Of a DNA stretch of 64,000 nucleotides, positions 45,301 to 53,409 are shown one piece after another. Position 1 is the first letter of the stretch; each line of letters opens with the position of its first letter. The notes under the pieces are model-generated. The model was not told the DNA's origin and searched no databases. It saw only the letters and a program-made list of their open reading frames with translations. A program made the position numbers and the translations under genes. Origin of the DNA: Methanococcoides alaskense (GTDB taxonomy: Archaea; Halobacteriota; Methanosarcinia; Methanosarcinales; Methanosarcinaceae); NCBI RefSeq assembly GCF_027594145.1, contig NZ_JAQFFK010000001.1:124001-188000 (forward strand), written 5' to 3'.

Positions 45301-46980
45301 GATCCTATACGAAATCCGGATGCTTTGCCAACAGGCAGGAACTTCTACAGTTTCGACCAGAGGAAGTTCCCTGATGTGGAAACAACAACTATGGGCGCGA
45401 TCCTTGCAAACCAGCTGGTGCAGCAGTACCATGATACACATAACAACACCTATCCAAACAAGGTAGCTTATGTTCTCTGGTCTACGGAAACGATGCGTCA
45501 TCGTGGACTCATGGAAGCTCAGATATATTCGCTTCTTGGAGTAAATCCAACAAGGAGTTATGGTCGGATAACAGGCTTTGAAGTCCTTCCAAGGAATGAC
45601 ACCAACCCAAGGATAGATGTGGTCATCACACCTTCAGGACTGTACAGGGACACGTTCCCGTATCAGCTTGAGCTGATCGATAAGGCGGTTCGAACAGTGG
45701 CAGCACTCAATGAGTCCAATGAAACGAACTATGTCAGATACAATTCCCTGATAATGGAAGATGCTCTTCTGGCCAGTGGATACAACAACACTACAGCACA
45801 GGCGCTCTCACAGTCCAGGATCTTCACTGAATCACCGGGTTCATACGGTACAGGGCTTCCGGGAGCGGTGACCGCGAGTGAGACATGGGACAGTGATGAT
45901 GAACTTGCAGATCTTTACATGTCACGCATGTCCAACATCTATGGGCAGGATATATGGGGTGAGAACTATGAAGACGTTTTCAGGATGAACTTAATGGATG
46001 TTGACGCTGCCATACACAGTGATACGACGAACTTGTATGGGCTCATCGATAACGATGATTTCTACCAGTACCTTGGTGGACTTGGGCTTGCGGTGAGGTC
46101 ATTGACAGGAGATAATCCGGAGATGTATATTGCAGATCTGAAAAATGTGGACAATCCCCAGATCATTACCCTGAACGAGGCATTCAGGACGGAGTTGCGT
46201 GCAAGATATTTCAATCCTAAATGGATAGAGGGTATGATGGAATACGATTACGCTGGTGCTAGGGAGTTCATGAAGTTCACCGAGCATATGTGGGGCTGGG
46301 ATGCGACGACCCCTGGATTGGTGAAGGATTCTGACTGGAATGAGATATACGACATCTACGTCGACGACAAGTACGATCTTGGTATGGAGGAATTCTTCAA
46401 TGACAACCCATATCAATATCAGTCCATGACTGCTCGCATGCTTGAAACCGCAAGGAAAGACTACTGGGATGCCTCGGATGAGACACTTCAGAACTTGGTG
46501 AAGGAGTACGCAGAATCTGTGGTCGAGAACGGTGTAACATGCTGTCACCATACCTGTGGTAATCCGTTGCTTGATAGTTATATACAGGGCGTGATGTCCA
46601 TACCAGGTGTTGTTTCACAGGAGACCATAGACGAGTACAACAAACTGATGCAGGAAGCCACACAGAGGGAAACTTCATCATCAGCTTCCAGTACTCGCAG
46701 CAGCAGTAGCGGAACTACTGCATCTGCTTCGATTGTCAATACCACTAGCACAAGCAGTGTTGATGGAGGGTATGGAACTACCACCGAACAGGCAACAGAG
46801 TCTTCTCAGCAAAACACACCAGACAACTACGTTGAAGGGTATGAAATGACAAAAGAATCCACAACAAGTGATTCATCCTCGTCGTCTACATCCTTCTCCG
46901 GTGCTGATATTTTAGGCAGCGTATTGGTCATATTGGCCGTTTCTGTCATATTTATCGGTTTCAGGAGACGAGGGGTCTAA
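42382..46980 (+). CDS. Secreted, membrane-anchored CobN/BchH-like chelatase
   Basis: A 1532-residue relative of the cobaltochelatase/Mg-chelatase large subunit, which normally inserts Co or Mg into tetrapyrroles in the cytoplasm. The core is present: AMIHFGTHGTQEWLPGKEVG (H703, H707, E711), NVGEGTQAKRRGNAVIIDHM, and a C-terminal CCHHTCGNPLLD metal motif (C1387-C1392). Unusually it has a signal peptide (LLLLSVLILLALSPVVSA), many N-x-S/T sites, a Ser/Thr-rich linker (about 1420-1500) and a C-terminal helix ending GFRRRGV. It is therefore predicted to face outside. It follows an ExbB-like channel, not the usual CobST/ChlID ATPases. The ATG at 42382 has GGGTGG upstream. Confidence 0.88.
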   Translation: MQNIKHQLLLLSVLILLALSPVVSADENQTNVMFVLGTDVNEASLITMSSHPNITSNLTVTIFNSTETVPAGFNFSNYSVIFLESQSEGAVNDWQANLTSNLTIAKDNGCSVIGYNLSSNITLPNVDLYTNDYTDVERYWIQGGDTNMESMLKFMGQEFCNAWANETIPEPVILQSKQKITYIINSDTSRYYLSQVLSERSVITDNFNVTVMSGTEAANLSDVSDQDVIMLYMIGANELPEFKDELLAAKASGSQIGLFGMSDVYGIGTIDMENAPHSAMKDYLYNSGYTNMENWVRCIGATLEDVYVEYSAPAAPSIPDHGIYHPGAFPRVFENSTEYLEWYVSNGYNASAPTIGVIASYNIEKTTLLHTTDDAIINNLESKGYNVIFSTYKVCTNDVDYFTQNGTVLVDSIISLKGFSLNYGDQEKGVEYLEGYGVPVIKGVLDYYQGPDQFNESLHGMDPSSIPSHVTQPEIDGLIDFIWVAGRVTDPISQQKYYEPQMQQLDWMCDRAISWAELGHVSNANKKVTIIYYNHEGGKNNIGASYLDVGSSFTLLLEQMRTAGYDVGNGTIPNGSEFIDRFIESRNVGSWAPGELEKVVNSGNVTLVPVDEYLAWYNTLPQSVQDEIEARWGEAPGNIMVYENKFVIPTVQLGNINFIPQPTRGDLSDESVMYHDKSLPPTHQYLATYFWINNVYDADAMIHFGTHGTQEWLPGKEVGLWKYDYPSIMVADTPVVYPYIMDNVGEGTQAKRRGNAVIIDHMIPPITDAELYGELATMHDTMHSYEDSASSNDTAMMALYRNSTIQLYENLSMENDLNVTAGELRAMPEVDFANFASDTLHDYLHQLQGTLMPLGLHTFGVAPQDEKLVTMVKSMLRSAFIDHIVDVIPHVGDEEDWTDTAESYATELLNATLLNGTNVSTAQLNVLNLTDANITSDLNLALNYSSALGNTSREITQTLYALNGGYIEPGSGNDPIRNPDALPTGRNFYSFDQRKFPDVETTTMGAILANQLVQQYHDTHNNTYPNKVAYVLWSTETMRHRGLMEAQIYSLLGVNPTRSYGRITGFEVLPRNDTNPRIDVVITPSGLYRDTFPYQLELIDKAVRTVAALNESNETNYVRYNSLIMEDALLASGYNNTTAQALSQSRIFTESPGSYGTGLPGAVTASETWDSDDELADLYMSRMSNIYGQDIWGENYEDVFRMNLMDVDAAIHSDTTNLYGLIDNDDFYQYLGGLGLAVRSLTGDNPEMYIADLKNVDNPQIITLNEAFRTELRARYFNPKWIEGMMEYDYAGAREFMKFTEHMWGWDATTPGLVKDSDWNEIYDIYVDDKYDLGMEEFFNDNPYQYQSMTARMLETARKDYWDASDETLQNLVKEYAESVVENGVTCCHHTCGNPLLDSYIQGVMSIPGVVSQETIDEYNKLMQEATQRETSSSASSTRSSSSGTTASASIVNTTSTSSVDGGYGTTTEQATESSQQNTPDNYVEGYEMTKESTTSDSSSSSTSFSGADILGSVLVILAVSVIFIGFRRRGV

Positions 46981-46994
46981 TATCAATTTAGTAG

Positions 46995-47036
46995 CACTTC
47001 GATAATGTTGTCGAAGTGTCCCTTTCTTTTTTTGTT
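46995..47036 (+). terminator. Terminator after the CobN-like gene
   Basis: Arms CACTTCGA (46995-47002) and TCGAAGTG (47011-47018) with an 8-nt loop are followed by CCCTTTCTTTTTTTGTTTT. This is a canonical hairpin plus T-run 15 bp after the stop and marks the end of the DUF2162-ExbB-DUF2149-CobN operon. Confidence 0.75.
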
Positions 47037-47170
47037 TTAGTTATCGATTCTCAATACTTGGTTTTTTAGTCCTTTTATTTTCCATCATTATAAACAATTA
47101 AAATTAACATTCATTAAAGTTAGCTTTAATATGAATGATTTGTTAGTGCTATTATTCACATTCGTTTGGA

Positions 47171-48340
47171 ATGATAACAATGCTAATAGATCCCATCTGT
47201 AAGTCCCAAGTATCTAAAGATAGTGAATATGTCACTGAATATGGTGGCAAAACATACTATTTCTGTTCTGGCAAGTGCAAAAGCAAGTTCGACAGGCTTG
47301 AAAAAAGTGTTATACGCCTCAAGCGCACTATCGGAGACCAGGAGAAGATATCCTTTGGCAGACTGAACAAGGAGATAATCAAGACTGGGATCTGCACTTT
47401 GTGTGGTGCATGCGTTGCTTCCTGTGAATGTGTTACTTTTGTAGACAACAAGCCAAAACTTGTGGGTAAATGCACTGCATGTGGGGTTTGCTATAATCAA
47501 TGTCCTCGGACCATCACCAAGGAGGAGGACCTCATTGGAAAGATAAGGTATGGCTATGCTGCAAGATCCACTATTCCCGGATTGAAAGGGCAGGATGGCG
47601 GCGTTGTAACTTCAATGCTGGCATACGCACTTGATGAGGGATTGCTGGATTGTGCCATCGTTACGAAAAGGTCCGAGGATGAGCCCTGGAAGGCTGAGCC
47701 TGTGATAGTCAGGACCTCTGCTGAAGTGCTTGAGTCTGCGGGGAGCATCTATACCCATAGCATGACCTTGGAGCCTTTGATGAGCGCCATAAAGCAGGAG
47801 ATGGGGAGCATTGGATTTGTTGGCCCAAGCTGTAATATAGACGCGGTACACAAGATGCAGACAAGTTCATATGGTTTTCTTCATCTTTTCTTAAGGGCAA
47901 GGGTGCTTAAGTTTGGTCTGTTCTGTATGGATAGTTTTGAGCACGATGGAATTAAAGAATTCGTTGAGTCAAAAGGGCTGGACCTTGCTGATATCCATTC
48001 AATGAAGATCAGAAAAGGGCTCTTTGAGTTTGGTACTTCTGAAGGTATGAAAAGCTACGATCTTTCAGAATTGGACCAATACCGTTGCAGTTCGTGTAAG
48101 TTCTGTACCGATATGGCTGCTGAGAACACTGATATTTCATTTGGTGGCGTGGGAACTCCGGTCGGCTGGACTACAGTGCTCGCAAGGACGTCGATCGGGT
48201 ATGAGATCTTCAATGAGGCGATCGATAGTGGCTATCTGGAAGCCCGTCCTCTGGAAAAAGCTGAAATGGATCGAATGGTCAACCTTGCAAAGATGAAAAA
48301 GGTACAGATGTACACGTTGAACCGCAGGCAAAATAGCTGA
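47171..48340 (+). CDS. YHS domain fused to F420-dehydrogenase beta-subunit (FrhB) family protein
   Basis: A 389-residue protein. Residues 1-45 form a YHS/TRASH-like metal-binding domain (IDPICKSQVS, GKTYYFCSGKCKSKF). Residues about 70-115 hold two 4Fe-4S motifs (CTLCGACVASCECV, CTACGVCYNQCP). The rest is the FrhB N- and C-terminal domains (GQDGGVVTSMLAYALDEGLL, GFVGPSCNIDAVHKMQ, CSSCKFCTDMAAENTDISFG). FrhB proteins bind F420 and FAD and pass electrons to partner enzymes. The partner is unknown here. An alternative ATG lies at 47180. It follows the CobN system after a terminator and about 135 bp of AT-rich DNA. Confidence 0.85.
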   Translation: MITMLIDPICKSQVSKDSEYVTEYGGKTYYFCSGKCKSKFDRLEKSVIRLKRTIGDQEKISFGRLNKEIIKTGICTLCGACVASCECVTFVDNKPKLVGKCTACGVCYNQCPRTITKEEDLIGKIRYGYAARSTIPGLKGQDGGVVTSMLAYALDEGLLDCAIVTKRSEDEPWKAEPVIVRTSAEVLESAGSIYTHSMTLEPLMSAIKQEMGSIGFVGPSCNIDAVHKMQTSSYGFLHLFLRARVLKFGLFCMDSFEHDGIKEFVESKGLDLADIHSMKIRKGLFEFGTSEGMKSYDLSELDQYRCSSCKFCTDMAAENTDISFGGVGTPVGWTTVLARTSIGYEIFNEAIDSGYLEARPLEKAEMDRMVNLAKMKKVQMYTLNRRQNS

Positions 48341-48369
48341 TTGCGTGTTTGTTCTTTAAAAATTGAAGT

Positions 48370-48444
48370 TGGTGGACCGGTCGGGAATTGAACCCGAGGC
48401 CTCTACCATGCCAAGGTAGCGATCTTCCCCTGATCTACCGGCCC
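48370..48444 (-). tRNA. tRNA-Ala (anticodon GGC), CCA encoded
   Basis: On the minus strand: acceptor GGGCCGG/CCGGTCC with the G3:U70 pair diagnostic of alanine, anticodon stem CTACC/GGTAG with loop TTGGCAT (GGC), T arm TCGGG-TTCGAAT-CCCGA, discriminator A, then an encoded CCA at 48370-48372. It is divergent from tRNA-Ile. The 180 bp between them carry promoters and no gene. Confidence 0.95.
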
Positions 48445-48628
48445 ACAATTGGATAATTAGTGACATAATTACAATGATTTATGATAAACTTATCGCTTTC
48501 AATTGTAGCTCTATTCTGCATCTCTATGTATTTTTTCGAGGAGAGGCGAGCCTAAGGGGAAATCTTAATGTAGTAGAATGAGTATTGTGTAGCTCGTACG
48601 ATGAACAGCATCGTGCAAGATACGCATT

Positions 48629-48702
48629 GGGCCCGTAGCTTAGCTAGGTGGAGCGCACGGCTGATAACCGTGAGGCCATGAGTTCGAATCTCATCGGGCC
48701 CA
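48629..48702 (+). tRNA. tRNA-Ile (anticodon GAT)
   Basis: Acceptor GGGCCCG/CGGGCCC, anticodon stem CACGG/CCGTG with loop CTGATAA (GAT), T arm ATGAG-TTCGAAT-CTCAT, discriminator A. A small hairpin ACGATG-AACAG-CATCGT (48598-48614) lies in its 5' leader. Its 3' end is repeated twice downstream at exact 163-bp spacing. Confidence 0.95.
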
Positions 48703-49029
48703 CTACACTTCTATTCTTTTGAATTTTGCAATTAAGATCTTTGTTTTGTGATTTCTGAGTTCAATTGTTTTTTTGTTGTTCTATTATTGAGGTATTGAGC
48801 GTAAGCGAATTACCTCGACTCGCGCTCCAGAAGCGTTATCTGGGTCACGGCTCTCATCGGGCCCACTACACTTCTATTCTTTTGAATTTTGCAATTAAGA
48901 GCTTTGTTTTGTGATCTCTGAGTTCAATTGTTTTTTTGTTGTTCTATTATTGAGGTATTGAGCGTAAGCGAATTACCTCTACTCGCGCTCCAGAAGCGTC
49001 ATCTGGGTCACGGCTCTCCTCGGGCCCAC
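48690..49029 (+). repeat. Two 163-bp tandem repeats with three copies of the tRNA-Ile 3' end
   Basis: CTCATCGGGCCCAC occurs at 48690 (inside tRNA-Ile) and 48853, and as CTCCTCGGGCCCAC at 49016. The units 48690-48852 and 48853-49015 differ at only a few bases. Each unit holds an inverted repeat GAGGTA...TACCTC (one arm slightly changed in unit 2) around a GTAA loop, and a stem CCAGA...TCTGG. There is no coding frame. It looks like tandem duplication at a tRNA attachment-type site or a repeated structured RNA tail. From 49030 to 49348 no gene is seen; the 65-codon frame at 49079 has no ribosome-binding site. Confidence 0.88.
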
Positions 49030-49348
49030 CATTCTTGTTCTCTTACCCGTTTTTCTTAATAGTTTCGATCAAAAGCTTTTGCTTTCTATCTTTGTTATCT
49101 CTTCTGATACACTACTATTACAATATTCTGAGAAGAATGCTGTGATCTCAGGCAGCGAATATCACAACTTGTATCTTGGTCATATGAATGTTTTATGGGT
49201 CCATGTGTGTGTTTTTTCAGCAACGTATAATTTTATTTATGTCCTTGGCAAAGTCTATTCAGATGCAATATTCTAACTATTATAAAAATCACACCATAAA
49301 TCTTATAAACTACAAAGATAATATGCTCTTTATAAAATTGGTGATATA

Positions 49349-49729
49349 ATGGTAGGTATGAATGATGGAGATCCGTATATGGATGACAAAGAGCACGAAA
49401 TGGTAATACTTCTTCAGAAGCTTAATGTATCAAAACCGGTTGCAAAAGCGCTTGCCTGTTTACTCAGTACTGAGCGGATCACTTCTCGCGAGGTTGAGAG
49501 GATGTCCCGTCTGAGACAGCCGGAAGTCAGCATCGCTATGAACTACCTTGAAGAGAACAATTGGGTAGATGTCGAAGAACTAAAGAAGAAACAGGGCAAA
49601 GGCAGGCCAATAAAAGTATATTCGCTCATTGTTCCAATGAATGAGATCATCGAGACAATTGAGACAAAAGTATTGTCTGAAAACAAAATGCTATTGGAGA
49701 ATATCGAAAAGCTCAAAAGCATTTCTTGA
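49349..49729 (+). CDS. Predicted winged-helix transcriptional regulator
   Basis: A 126-residue archaeal regulator of the TrmB/ArsR-like group. The helix-turn-helix is at about 25-75 (VSKPVAKALACLLSTERITS, VERMSRLRQPEVSIAMNYLE), the wing is DVEELKKKQGKGRPIKVYSL, and a dimerisation helix closes the protein (IETIETKVLSENKMLLENIE). GGTGAT precedes the ATG. Targets are unknown; the next gene is an amino-acid biosynthesis enzyme 150 bp away. Confidence 0.82.
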   Translation: MVGMNDGDPYMDDKEHEMVILLQKLNVSKPVAKALACLLSTERITSREVERMSRLRQPEVSIAMNYLEENNWVDVEELKKKQGKGRPIKVYSLIVPMNEIIETIETKVLSENKMLLENIEKLKSIS

Positions 49730-49879
49730 TCTCCTTTTCTTTCTTTCAGGTCATTAGTCTAATCTTTTTTATTGTTGCAACAGTTTTAGTTGCAAATCTA
49801 TTTTGATCAGGGGACGGATACAAATATTTACCTGTTCATTGTATTATACACTAAGCAAGCGACACAAGGAGTTAATCTT

Positions 49880-51121
49880 TTGAGTACCATCAGTGAAAAA
49901 ATCTTCAGCAAAGCAAGTGGAAAGGATGTAAAGGCCAATGAGTTCGTCATGGCAAAAGTTGACTATGCAATGGCTCACGATGGCACAAGTGTGCTTGCGG
50001 TACGTTCGTTCAAGAACATGGGCCTTGAAAATGTTTGGGACCCAAAGCGCATTGTTATTCCTTTTGACCATCTAACGCCTGCAAACACGGAAACGACTGC
50101 GGCTTTACATCATGATATAAGGGAATGGATCGGGGAGCAGGGTATACCGAACTTCTTTGATGTGGGTGAGGGTATCTGTCACCAGGTCCTTCCTGAGAAC
50201 GGTTTTGCAATGCCTGGAAAGCTAGTTGTCGGGGCTGATTCTCATTCATGCACCTATGGTGCTTTTGGTGCTTTTGGTACGGGTGTCGGTGCAACTGACA
50301 TGTCCGAGATATTCGCATCCGGTGAACTCTGGTTCAGGGTGCCCGAGACCATTAAAGTGACTGCCTCCGGAGAACTGAAGAAGAACGTTCTTGCCAAGGA
50401 TGTAACACTCAAAGTGATCGGTACGGTTGGCGCATCCGGTGCTACTTACAAGGCTGCTGAATTCTATGGCGATACAATAACCGACATGTCGATATCCGGC
50501 AGGATGACCTTATCAAATATGGCTATTGAGATGGGTGCTAAAGCAGGTATCGTACCGCCTGACCAAAAGACCTTCGATTTCCTTGAAGGCAGGGCTGTGG
50601 AAGGGTATGAGCCAGTCTATGCAGATGAGGATGCTGAATACTGTGCCGAATATGATATTGACTGTGCAAATCTCGAACCGCAGGTGGCGCTTCCGCATCA
50701 GGTGGACAATGTGTGTGATGTATCGGAGATCGAGGGTAAAAAGGTGGACCAGGTGTTCATCGGAACCTGTACCAATGGACGACTGGAAGACCTCGAAGTG
50801 GCGGCTGAGCTTCTCAAAGGCGAGCAGGTTGCTGTAAGGACTATCGTCATTCCTGCATCTCGCTCAATAATGCTTGAGGCTGTCCGCAATGGAACTGCAG
50901 AAATACTTCTCGATGCTGGTGTCACACTGGGTTCTCCGGGATGTGGTCCATGTCTTGGTGGTCACATGGGTGTTATCGGTGAAGGTGAGGTCTGTATCTC
51001 GACAGCGAACCGTAATTTCAAGGGTAGGATGGGCAAAGGTGGTTTCATCTATCTTGCATCTCCTGCAACAGCAGCGGCATCAGCTATCACAGGTGAGATA
51101 ACCGATCCAAGAATTGTGTAA
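49880..51121 (+). CDS. hacA: Homoaconitase/3-isopropylmalate dehydratase large subunit
   Basis: Iron-sulfur hydro-lyase large subunit, 413 residues. Cluster cysteines lie in [13 protein letters not shown] and [13 protein letters not shown]; other blocks are [20 protein letters not shown] and [20 protein letters not shown]. Methanogens have two such enzymes, for leucine (LeuC) and for 2-oxosuberate in coenzyme B synthesis (HacA). They cannot be separated by eye. The start is a TTG at 49880 with AAGGAG at 49866-49871; the longer frame from 49790 is not needed. The small subunit is not adjacent, as is usual in methanogens. Confidence 0.9.
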   Translation: MSTISEKIFSKASGKDVKANEFVMAKVDYAMAHDGTSVLAVRSFKNMGLENVWDPKRIVIPFDHLTPANTETTAALHHDIREWIGEQGIPNFFDVGEGICHQVLPENGFAMPGKLVVGADSHSCTYGAFGAFGTGVGATDMSEIFASGELWFRVPETIKVTASGELKKNVLAKDVTLKVIGTVGASGATYKAAEFYGDTITDMSISGRMTLSNMAIEMGAKAGIVPPDQKTFDFLEGRAVEGYEPVYADEDAEYCAEYDIDCANLEPQVALPHQVDNVCDVSEIEGKKVDQVFIGTCTNGRLEDLEVAAELLKGEQVAVRTIVIPASRSIMLEAVRNGTAEILLDAGVTLGSPGCGPCLGGHMGVIGEGEVCISTANRNFKGRMGKGGFIYLASPATAAASAITGEITDPRIV

Positions 51122-51143
51122 TTTTAGAAGTGGAGGTAGTATA

Positions 51144-51356
51144 ATGGCAGAAGAACTTGATGAAGGTAAACTGGAACATCTTCTTGAACACTGGATCGAA
51201 CATAGTGAAAGTCATAGCAAGAGCTTTAACGATTGGATCTCCAAGCTGGATGCTGCAGGGTTCGAGGAAGTTGCAGGTCATATCCGTACGGCAGCCACGA
51301 AAATGGATGAGTGTACCGGACATTTAAAACAAGCAAAAGATGTCGTGAGTAAATGA
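51144..51356 (+). CDS. Small His/Glu-rich helical protein
   Basis: A 70-residue protein with GGAGGT at 51132 and an ATG at 51144. It is fully helical with evenly spaced histidines (KLEHLLEHWIEHSESHSKSF, ASGHIRTAATKMD-like AGHIRTAATKMDECTGHLKQ). It resembles short domains found with metal-handling proteins, so nickel or other metal binding is possible. It lies 22 bp after hacA and is probably co-transcribed. Not otherwise recognised. Confidence 0.7.
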   Translation: MAEELDEGKLEHLLEHWIEHSESHSKSFNDWISKLDAAGFEEVAGHIRTAATKMDECTGHLKQAKDVVSK

Positions 51357-51469
51357 TCCCTCACGAACAACCTTTTAATTTTAGTTCTGGCCAAATGGCC
51401 AATTATTAAAGGAAAGATAGTTGGCACGATATCTGTAATGAATATCGAGGCCTGACAAAAGAACAACTA

Positions 51470-51607
51470 TCATTCTGCAATGGACGCATGAATATCTGGG
51501 ATCGCGTGCATTTTGTTTTCAGGTTTAACATCGCTCAATTTGAATCCATGCAATACATGTGCCATTGGTGAAGTATTGACTACTCGCACTTCTATTTTTT
51601 CAGACAT
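51470..51607 (-). CDS. Small 45-residue protein, unrecognised
   Basis: On the minus strand AAGGAG (complement at 51616-51621) precedes an ATG at 51607 by 8 nt, opening MSEKIEVRVVNTSPMAHVLH, then GFKLSDVKPENKMHAIPDIH and ASIAE before a TGA. The good ribosome-binding site and non-random composition suggest a real gene. It is hydrophilic with several histidines. It lies alone in an 850-bp interval between the small His-rich protein and larC. Confidence 0.5.
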   Translation of the reverse strand: MSEKIEVRVVNTSPMAHVLHGFKLSDVKPENKMHAIPDIHASIAE

Positions 51608-52207
51608 AGCTGTTTCTCCTTTTTAGTTAAATCGTTTTTAGACTCCTTTTTGCCGATCGCCTGTTATTCAATCGGCAATCATAGACTAATCTACTACTAT
51701 TTATAGTTTATGCATTTGTTTATATCTCACTCCTGTGAATATGCTAAATTTGATATTTATCTGCAATTTTTTTATAAACAAATTTGCTTGTGCTAAACTT
51801 TAACTATATATAGTTTTCTACAATTTGCAATATGTGCTTTAATAACTTTATTATTAGAAAAAATCAACACCTGTTGGATGTATTACTCTTTCGTGTCTAC
51901 AGGGATTCCAATAAAACGTATTTTCTAATAATTGAGGATCTTTTATTTTGTCTCTCAAAAACAATCTCTACTGACGTTATTATCTAATATTATCTAAAAA
52001 AAGTAGAAAAAGATTATTTTTGATGTCAGTATCCTTTTCTGAGTGCCAATATTGAAAAAGATAAGATGAATTTCACGTACTAACTGCCTTTTTTTTAATA
52101 ACAAGCAGGTTTGTTTTGAAATACACTTTCTTAATAAATGCAACTTAGTGGCTTAATTTTTGAAAACCTGTCAATTTATACGGCCGTTATCAACTAACAT
52201 CCCAAAA
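51608..52207. other. 600-bp AT-rich interval
   Basis: The stretch has no coding frame on either strand. It includes a perfect palindrome AACTATATATAGTT (about 51806-51819) and several TATA-like runs that could serve the 45-residue gene on the minus strand. There are T-rich tracts near 52091 and 52150. No tRNA or strong RNA hairpin was seen. Confidence 0.4.
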
Positions 52208-53398
52208 TCATTTCTTCAGAATCCCGTTCCAGGCGTTCTCCTCAGCACGCCTTATCACTTCCTTCAATGGAAGCCCGCATTCCTGACTTATTCGTTTACA
52301 ATCTTCGAATTCGGCTGAAATATGGAGAACTTCATCAGAAGTGTCATGTGCTATCTTGACAGCTACCTGAAAGGTCTGCTTCCCTATCGTTATATTCACA
52401 TTCTCCATCTTGCGTTCTGCAATAAAACGGTGCTTTGTTGGGAGGATACGAACTCCGAGGGTCCCAGTCTGTCTTATCAGCTCCCTTGCAATCCTTTCGC
52501 TGTCCTCGGGATGTGCGATGACATGTATGATGTGGCCAGTGCGTCCTTTTTTCATGGTGGCAGGTGTTATGGTGACATCTTTGGCACCGGTTTCCATGAG
52601 TGCCTCAAAAAGATTACCAAGCACTTCTCCGGTAACATCATCCACATTCGTCTCAAGGACTTCCATGTGGTCACGTGAAAGGACTCCTTTGGTCTCCATT
52701 AGCATTGTACGAAGAACGTTGGGCATTGCAGTCTCCGCATCCCCTGCACCATATCCGGTGGTCATTATCTTTCCAGGGGGGAGTTGGTCGCTGGGGTCTG
52801 CAAAATAAGTAAGTAAAGCAGCTCCCGTTGGGGTGAGCAGTTCCCTATCGCCGCTGCTATGTATCTCCAGACCACTTTCGCTGAGTATCTCGGTGGTCGC
52901 AGGAGCTGGCACAGGCAATGTACCATGTGCACTTCTAACACTTCCTCCTCCGACATTGATAGGGGTGCACAATATATTCTCTACCTTCATCTTGTGAATA
53001 GCATAGCAAGAACCTATGACATCTGCAAGTGCATCATCCTGACCTACCTCGTGGAAATGTAGTTGTTCAAGAGGCATGCCGTGAACCTTTGCCTCTGCTT
53101 CTCCAATGATCCTGAATACTGCAATGGCACTTTTTTCCACTTCTTCGGGAAGTTTCGCATCCTTTATTATGTCTATAAGTTCCTCGAATGACCGTATCCT
53201 TGCCCTGTCCTTTGTATGGATATGAACATCTGTGGCACGTATGCCGCATTTAGTGACATCTTCAACAGCTACGGAAACATCCACGGAGGCTTCGATAATT
53301 TCTGTTATCTCTTTCCTGTCTGCCCCAAGGTCGATAAGTCCTGCAAGTATCATATCTCCGGAGGCACCTGAAAATGGTTCAAATACAAGTGTTCTCAT
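52208..53398 (-). CDS. larC: LarC nickel-insertion protein
   Basis: Inserts nickel into the pincer cofactor (pyridinium-3,5-bisthiocarboxylic acid mononucleotide). The 396 residues show VFEPFSGASGDMILAGLIDL at the start, LHFHEVGQDDALADVIGSCY, GGGSVRSAHGTLPVPAPATT and GAGDAETAMPNVLR. The ATG at 53398 follows GAGGCGGGA. It is a single continuous frame, whereas in Lactobacillus plantarum larC is made by ribosomal frameshifting. It starts 11 bp after larB. LarE (sulfur transfer) and a LarA-type racemase are not in this window. Confidence 0.93.
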   Translation of the reverse strand: MRTLVFEPFSGASGDMILAGLIDLGADRKEITEIIEASVDVSVAVEDVTKCGIRATDVHIHTKDRARIRSFEELIDIIKDAKLPEEVEKSAIAVFRIIGEAEAKVHGMPLEQLHFHEVGQDDALADVIGSCYAIHKMKVENILCTPINVGGGSVRSAHGTLPVPAPATTEILSESGLEIHSSGDRELLTPTGAALLTYFADPSDQLPPGKIMTTGYGAGDAETAMPNVLRTMLMETKGVLSRDHMEVLETNVDDVTGEVLGNLFEALMETGAKDVTITPATMKKGRTGHIIHVIAHPEDSERIARELIRQTGTLGVRILPTKHRFIAERKMENVNITIGKQTFQVAVKIAHDTSDEVLHISAEFEDCKRISQECGLPLKEVIRRAEENAWNGILKK

Positions 53399-53409
53399 AG
53401 TATCCCGCC

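Noticed and set aside
48690-49029. A CRISPR array at the 163-bp repeats
   Set aside because: Only two long direct units exist with no unique spacers and no cas genes nearby; they begin in a tRNA gene.
49079-49276. 65-codon plus-strand frame after the tRNA repeats
   Set aside because: It has no ribosome-binding site, low-complexity hydrophobic content typical of AT-rich DNA, and lies in the promoter area of the next gene.
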